Shown: positions 58,155 through 64,000 of the stretch, piece after piece
How positions within the stretch are numbered: position 1 is the stretch's first letter
Layout: each line of letters starts with the position of its first letter
DNA from: Trichostrongylus colubriformis
Lineage: Eukaryota > Nematoda > Chromadorea > Rhabditida > Trichostrongylidae
Assembly: GCA_963978905.1 (NCBI GenBank)
Contig: OZ022257.1
Location: 36,609,919 to 36,673,918 of the forward strand
DNA length: 64,000 bases
Reading direction: 5' to 3'
Position numbers and translations under genes: made by a program
The notes under the pieces: model-generated
What the model saw: the letters and a program-made list of their open reading frames with translations, nothing else
What the model was told of the DNA's origin: nothing
Database searches by the model: none

Positions 58155-58390
58155 ACACGGCGCGAGCCAACGAGGGCCTGAGGACGGTCTTCTCAAACGA
58201 CAAGTTCCTCGTCCACCTCAACGCCTTCAACTACGCTGTTTGAGCATATCTGGAAGAGAAAACCTGCGCAACATCCTATTGTTAGAGTGGGCAAAACTCG
58301 ACGTCGATTATCTGCATGCTGTCATCGACTCGTACCCCGAACATTAACGCGCCGTCATCCGAAATCATGAAGGTTGAATCGAAAAAATAT
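58155..58390 (+). pseudogene. Tc1-type transposase C-terminal relic
   Basis: Broken plus-strand frames give VDTARANEGLRTVFSNDKFL, HLNAFNYAV, YLEEKTCAT, then in other frames KLDVDYLHAVIDSYPE and RAVIRNH. This matches the end of the transposase seen at 30782-31018 (VWSVLE.KAC, AWDELDEGYL, ERLRAFI) in order and spacing. It is old and dead. Confidence 0.6.
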
Positions 58391-59194
58391 GATAACATGC
58401 ATACATATTGCTGGCATCGCTATAAATATTTGTTATCAAACTTTCTGTTTATTTTTTTTGCACTTTTGCCTGATGAATTCGGTTTTTTTACCACGTAACC
58501 GTATTCATTATGCACTTTGTATTATTCTTCCCAACAAGATTTGCTGGTTCAAACTACAGTATATGTTTGTAACCTCTGACGAGACCACAGCCAGCGTGCT
58601 CACTTTGCGGATGAGAGATTCCGTTATTTGAGTCGTAACCGACCGGTGTTCGATCTACGGATCTAGATAAGTAGATGAAGAAAAGCTAAAGTCATTCTAA
58701 CTATAAGCCATGGGCTGCTCAGAGAGAAGCCAAACCTCGTGGAGAAGCTACTGATAGGGACAGTAGAAAAGCAATTGAGGAGAAAAGATCAAAAATTTAT
58801 AATAAACCATAAGCTCCAATTCCCGCAATAGCATCTTCTCTGACTACTATGCAATCAGATTTCCAATTGCTGATATTTCGTGTTGTTTCAAGAATTTCGA
58901 CAGATTCGTGCACACAACCTACCCTATGACTACGTCAAATCATCATTTGCTTCACTGCCTTTGTGATGACTGGAAAGCTTCTATATCCATCAAGCTGTTG
59001 TTAACATTGCGCACGGACAATGCGTACGCAAACGCAGCTTCGCTTGTGAATTGTAATGTTGAAGTCCACTATCGTACAATTTTACGTTCACATTGTTTCG
59101 TCTAATATTCTCTGAAACCTTTTGCGTCAGGCCTTTTTGCCGTGCACCACGAAGTCTCAAGGAATACATGTCTAGGGCGCGTCGCTGTCTTGAT

Positions 59195-59470
59195 GGTACT
59201 GCCCAAAGCTTTCTTAAAAGCACCGATAGGGTGAAAATGAAGGGAAACGCATTTTTGAATACTGCTCCAAAAAACGAGCACTCACACTCAAAAAAGGAGT
59301 ATGTAGCGGAATTCGTATTAAGAAACGCACCTTTGGGGTGCTATTCCGGTTTTAGAGCACTTCGCCAAATTGTCAGACTGCTTGCTGACGCTTCAGGAGG
59401 GCCGACGCCACTGTCATTTCTGTCGCATAGAGCGAAGTCGATTTCATTCATGATGATTATAAAGTTGTCA
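59195..59470. repeat. Dispersed repeat B, copy 2
   Basis: Shares the block order of 19975-20280. It overlaps a 151-codon plus frame (59093-59548), which I therefore do not treat as a gene. Confidence 0.5.
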
Positions 59471-59548
59471 AACAATACACATCAACAAACAAGTGAAACA
59501 AACAGCGAAAGGAAGAATAAGCGAAAAAGTGGGAAAAGTAAGACATGA

Positions 59549-60384
59549 TATGGAAAGACGATTCATTCACACTGGCCGGCAGGACGTCGTGTCTGCAAAG
59601 TAACGAACTGCACGCTACCGACATCCGCAAGTGAGACGGAATTCCTACCCTCCCGCTGTCTTTAACCATAGTAATGTGCTGACAAGAGGCATCGTTTGCT
59701 ACGCTGTTGTGGCAGGATGAAGTCCCATCCACGCCAGTCAATGCCAAGCAAGATAAAGGAACGGGGAGGGGCATTTCTTGCTACCGTGAGACCTACCGCA
59801 ACGCTTGCAGACCGTTAGATTGACAACAACACCTTGCCAAAGCTGTCGCGTTGGAACACATGGCTTTTCATTTACAACGAACATCTTTTTCTTATCCTCT
59901 CTCTTATTTTCCAACTTATTGTTTCACTCAAAGACACCGGAAGGGGTTATTTTGGCCTACGGTATAACAGACGTAGTGTGAACGAGTTTAAGTGGCCGCC
60001 ATTGCACAATCTCGCCAATTTGACGCCTTGGCATGGTGCCAAGAGGAGATGTTTCTATTATAAATTTGTTTTTCCTTTTTACTTTTCCCTTTGTTCTTTC
60101 TTATAATGTCTCTAGATGTACTTACATGAATGCTAATGTAGTTGGGAATGGCCACTCCACTGCGCTGGGAGTCAGGTGCTTCAACTAACGTTGGCCAGCG
60201 GCCCGTCTCCTACAGCGGACAACTCGGAAAGGGATGCGTGGATGCGAATGGGATGCGAATACACAGCAGCGTCGCGCTTTTGAATCTGAGTGTTTGCACC
60301 GATTATCGTTTCTAACCTTCAGTGTTCGTTACAAAATGCTCATCTCTTTGCATCTTCCTCTTGTTTCGGATTCCTTCCGGTTCC
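59549..60384. other. No gene recognised; a copy of the repeat E core at about 59930-59975
   Basis: A GCTAATGTAG..GG..TGGCCACTC motif near 60134 also occurs near 3040. Otherwise nothing seen. Confidence 0.35.
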
Positions 60385-60525
60385 TTTCATTCTGCTGTTC
60401 GTTGTTTCACTAATTTTACATTATCATGAGTGGAATACACCTTACGAGACAAATAACGACATCTCCTTTACCGCGCAACTCTGAAAGGTGATGTTGCAGA
60501 TCAAAGAGATGGGCGAGAGATGAGA
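60385..60525 (+). repeat. Dispersed repeat C, copy 2
   Basis: Aligns with 44255-44395 (GTTGTTTCACTAATTTTACAT, ATACACCTTACGA, CAAAGAGATG). Confidence 0.55.
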
Positions 60526-61025
60526 GTGTAGACCGCAACGTTGCACTTTTGACCTCTAATTTTCCTGAAGCAATCACACCTCCCGGTGCCTTTAATTCTG
60601 ATTGCCCATGCAAACTGGCAAAATACTAATAATGACCTATTCATTCTTCCCGCCTTGAGACTGAGCTTGCGCAAGGATTCCTTAACTACATATACTCCCT
60701 GAGTATCATTACCCTGAATTTTTTTTTTGTAGCAACTTCCAAGTGGGATCCATTCACAATGCATCTGAAAGTTTGGAGAGAAGGATTAGGTTAAACGCTC
60801 ACCACTCACCCTTTAACGTCATCTACTAGAACATTCGCGTGCTCCAGCAGGTTTCGATGATGGCTCCCTCTCGAGGAAATTACGGGAGCTGCGAAGGAAA
60901 TTGCGCCTCCATCAAGGGGGCAGGTCAAAAAATGTATCACTGATAGAAATTTTTTCGAAATTGAACACGATTCCAGTTACCTTTTGAGAGAAAGCTCCCT
61001 GTGTTTTGTTTTCTGGTCGTATATA
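60526..61025. other. No gene recognised
   Basis: Short frames only. Confidence 0.4.
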
Positions 61026-61768
61026 CAGGGGGTGCAAAAAAAGTAATTTTGCTCACAGCCCACATCCGCTTATTATACAAAACATAGGGAAACGAAAGAG
61101 ATAAAATTATTGGGGCAAAATATTCCCGAAATGTTCCTCTAAAAGCAGGAACAAGCTGAGACTCATTACTTTCATTTTCATAAAAAATATGGAGCCTTCA
61201 AGCGGCGCAGTCGGGCTTCAGACCACCTACGGTATCAAGGTCCGCTTAAAACAGTATAGCGGGTTCCGTGGTAGGTTTTTTGCGAGAAGCTTCCTAAGGA
61301 TTGGCCCTTCGATTCTTGGAAGTCACAGGGCTCTTGCTGCTTCGACAAGGCTGCTATGATCCGAAGTATCTTTTTTCATGCCTCAGACCTGCACCCGGAG
61401 GGGTTTCAGTGGTAATGGCGCGTTCTGGCTCTTGGAAACGAAGGGCGTTGGGAACACGGAAAAAACGGAATATCAAAGAACACCACCCGGTATGAATCCC
61501 CTCAGGTACCCAGAGTCAACGGACCTTAGCAAGGTTGTGAACGAGGGCGACGAAGTTTCGTATTTTGCCCCGCTAAGGTGACACATCTTGTTTGCACGAA
61601 AAAGCAACCGTTCCTGCTCGTGCAGAAGGCTGTAACGGAGAACAGGGATAGAGTGAGGTCTGCTCTTTACTTTAAGGATGAAAATACCTGGACTTAATTT
61701 GCCGAAGTGCGACTAATGTGGGGTTGAAAGGGGAGGACAAAAATTACTTCATTTTTTGGCACCCCCTG
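61026..61768. mobile_element. TA-flanked element F, copy 2 (inverted relative to 17695-18436)
   Basis: Ends CAGGGGGTGCAAAAAAAG and inverse, TA at 61024-61025 and 61769-61770, 743 bp. Internal blocks (GAGGCTCCATATTTTT region, CTTCGATTCTTGGAAGTCAC, CCTCCGGAGG/CCCGGAGGGG) match copy 1 in the opposite order. Confidence 0.85.
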
Positions 61769-62057
61769 TATATGCCGAGAATGGCTGTAATTGAATCAGA
61801 ATTGGAGGACAATGAGAAATTGAAATTAGTTTTTGCATAGAAAGTGTGCAAGACACTGAAGTCAGGCATCGCATCTTGACACCGTGACAGTCATCATTGT
61901 GGCCTATGAAAGCAGTCCCTGTTTAACGATACTTTTTGAATACCCCATGAATTGGTTTTGAGATTAATGTGCATTGTATCAAGTAGCGTCGCTGTCGAAA
62001 ATGTGTGTATTCGTGATTCCGCCTTGCACGAGGAATTAGCAAAAAATTACCGAATGC

Positions 62058-62249
62058 TTAAACTGAACCTGGTGTTGAGAGAATTCTGGTGAAATGCGGT
62101 AACCGGTCCGGTTCGTTGACGTCGGCGCTTCTCACGCCACCTGTGTTCCTATACTCAACTCGTTCCCGCCAAAGGTCGGCAATCGGTAATCGTATGTACC
62201 TATGCTGCAACGGTATCGTGGGTAATGTTAGCACTGCTAGTGCCTGCAA
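62058..62249 (-). other. Coding-like minus frame, probably repeat-derived
   Basis: It contains RYIRLPIADLWRERVEYRNT with convincing codon choice but no splice context, and ends in TGA. I suspect a fragment of a repeated element. Unrecognised. Confidence 0.2.
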
Positions 62250-62359
62250 TGGCGCTTTTAGAGAACCTCATCGGTACAAAAATAGCACAAGCAGGGGTAA
62301 CCGTAGAGAAAACCTCGAGGGTCTTTGACTTCTTGTTCACCACACAACACTGAACGCAT

Positions 62360-62480
62360 CATTCGAGGAGTCGACCATAATGGTCAGAATAACGACGAGG
62401 CCGCGCTTGCAGTTCGGCAGATTCCAAAGAATCAAAAGACCGGCTGGACGATGGAAAGATAAACTTGGAGTTTGACAAAG
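62360..62480 (+). pseudogene. Possible RTE C-terminal fragment
   Basis: RIKRPAGRWKDKL resembles the conserved KRP.GRP..RW.D motif near the C-terminus of RTE proteins (compare GQLGRPPIT in the relic at 25097-25822). It is short and decayed. Confidence 0.3.
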
Positions 62481-64000
62481 CGCTGTTGCTAATTGCTGAA
62501 GGTTTGAGAGCGAAGGGAATTTACTACCGTTGCATGTTTATTTCTGTCCAGAACAAGTGTTGAAGTTATAAACAAAGGTGTTTGAAAATCCAGTCCTGAA
62601 ACTTTGCTTGTGCAGCCAACGCCTACTCCGCATGTGTGCTTCTGAGGGTAATCAGTCCACTATTTTGTTGAAAATATTAATCTTAAATGGAAATTTAAAT
62701 GGAAAATTACAGCAAACTTTCCAAGCCGGACCCTTTGAAAACCTCGCTGATAGTCTACACAGTGAGGATGTTGCCATGCATTTTTATATTCTATTTATAC
62801 ATACGATAAAACAATAACAATTCATACAGCAACGACAATAATAGCAATATGGTGATCATAATATCAATTTCTATAATAATATCTTGATCTGTAGCTACTC
62901 TCACTCTTTGTCATATGATCATCCACACCTGTAGACATAACCAGTACACGACGCAGATATGAGAAACAGTTAGGGTGGAAGTTGTCGCTACGAAACCGAA
63001 ACGGTTTGGCTCGGAAATATTACCATTGAACTACAAATAAGAATAATAATAAAATGAAACGTTGAGAAGATGAAGAATTTTATTCGAGCTGTGAAGCTTG
63101 TGCTTGAAAGCGATACAGCTTTTCTGTGTCGCTGGTCTCATTCCTTTTCCACATTCTCAGATTCCTAATCATACTCGAACCTCGACTATCATTCTATATT
63201 TATGGTCATCTTACGAAGCATTTGCGCTCTGATTGCTGAGCCTGATCAGATCAAAATGACCATAACTGTTTCAGATGGACTACCTATCGATTCACGAAGA
63301 TGACACATCAATTTCGTCTGACAAAACTAGCCGATGGGCAAGGAAAAGGTATTAGTCAAATGTTTTTATAAGTTTCCAAGATATTTGTTAGAAGGTCAGT
63401 GTGAATTGGAGTATTTTTCTGTAATTGCAAAGATCTCAATTGGAATGAGTACTAAACAAGACTTTTGGATTTCATTCCGAAGGATTCGCAAGGTTATATA
63501 CAATAGCTGTAAAAAATTAGAGCTACTTTCATGAACATGTTGTCAGAGTATCGAAATCATCCTTCAAGAAAGTCATTCGGAATTTAAAAACACTCAAGCA
63601 ACAAAAAAGTGAAAAATGGAGGAGAAGCTCATTTTTCCTCTTCTCTAAACGAAACAAGTGGCTGATATAGCACCACTCGAGTATTGGTTGTATATATCAT
63701 TTTCACATTATTTATTTATTTATTTGTCTATTCATTCATATATTTATTCAACATATTATGACCAAAGCTATCAATTCCCATTCTCATTCTCTATCATTGA
63801 TTCTTATTCCAATCCCTAGTTATTATGTATTATTTTGGCAGCTTTTAGTACTATCTCGTTGAAACTAATTCTTGAAATGAGTTATGATAAATCGAACCTA
63901 TTCGAAATGAGGTCTACCTTGGTGTTAAAGCAAACTTAATATTTTCTGTTGTAATCCATTGCAGTACATAATGTCCGCGTCATACGTTACCTCAATAGAT
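62481..64000. other. No gene recognised
   Basis: AT-rich DNA with a TTTA-type simple repeat at 63706-63760 and no supported frames. Confidence 0.4.
63706..63760. repeat. (TTAT)n-like simple repeat
   Basis: TTATTTATTTATTTG followed by imperfect TTCA/TTTA units. Confidence 0.85.

Noticed and set aside
59093..59548. 151-codon plus frame as a gene
   Set aside because: Much of it lies in dispersed repeat B, shared with 19975-20280.

Overview
The window reads as nuclear DNA of a clade V (strongylid) nematode. A hookworm such as Ancylostoma or Necator is my best guess. The evidence is short phase-compatible exons with nematode-type splice sites, long introns packed with young and old DNA transposons, RTE-type retrotransposon pieces and a moderate base composition. 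There is no operon of bacterial type. Long open frames are a poor guide here: most lie inside palindromic transposons, while the real coding exons are mostly shorter than 75 codons.

The best supported gene is an orthologue of ATP6AP2 (the (pro)renin receptor / V-ATPase accessory protein 2), plus strand, from an internal exon at 1206 to a stop at 8426. Seven exons are visible. The 5' end lies before the window. About 60 expected residues between the first exon and the one at 4961 were not located. The 3.7 kb intron between these holds a nest of elements: a long-TIR element at about 1803-4927 carrying a 987 bp element with perfect 9 bp target duplications (2665-3651) and a mariner relic (3777-4673). 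The last 2 kb intron carries another mariner relic (7016-7909).

Three further gene pieces show phase-consistent splicing, but I do not recognise their products. A minus-strand gene at 13673-14993 has four or five exons, including a 26 nt microexon, and an apparent one-base frame break near its end. A plus-strand gene at 16561-17336 has strong coding segments whose joins I could not resolve. The last two exons of a plus-strand gene lie at 21839-22081, followed by AATAAA.

The rest is mainly mobile DNA. There are five mariner relics in three groups, all internally deleted or folded back. TA-flanked Tc1-like elements lie at 17695, 18443, 30224, 55705 and 61026, and TTAA-flanked palindromic elements at 28433, 46237 and 51901. 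Elements with 9 bp duplications lie at 2665 and 22320. RTE reverse-transcriptase relics lie at 11263-12840 and 25097-25822. A head-to-tail array of roughly 400 bp repeats turns into inverted copies (22665-25072). From about 26 kb to the end I found no convincing gene, only repeats, hairpins and weak open frames.

The most informative structures are the ATP6AP2 gene rebuilt from short exons, the TTAA element at 51901-52325 whose empty site can be read from a paralogous mariner in the same window, and the inverted 400 bp array.
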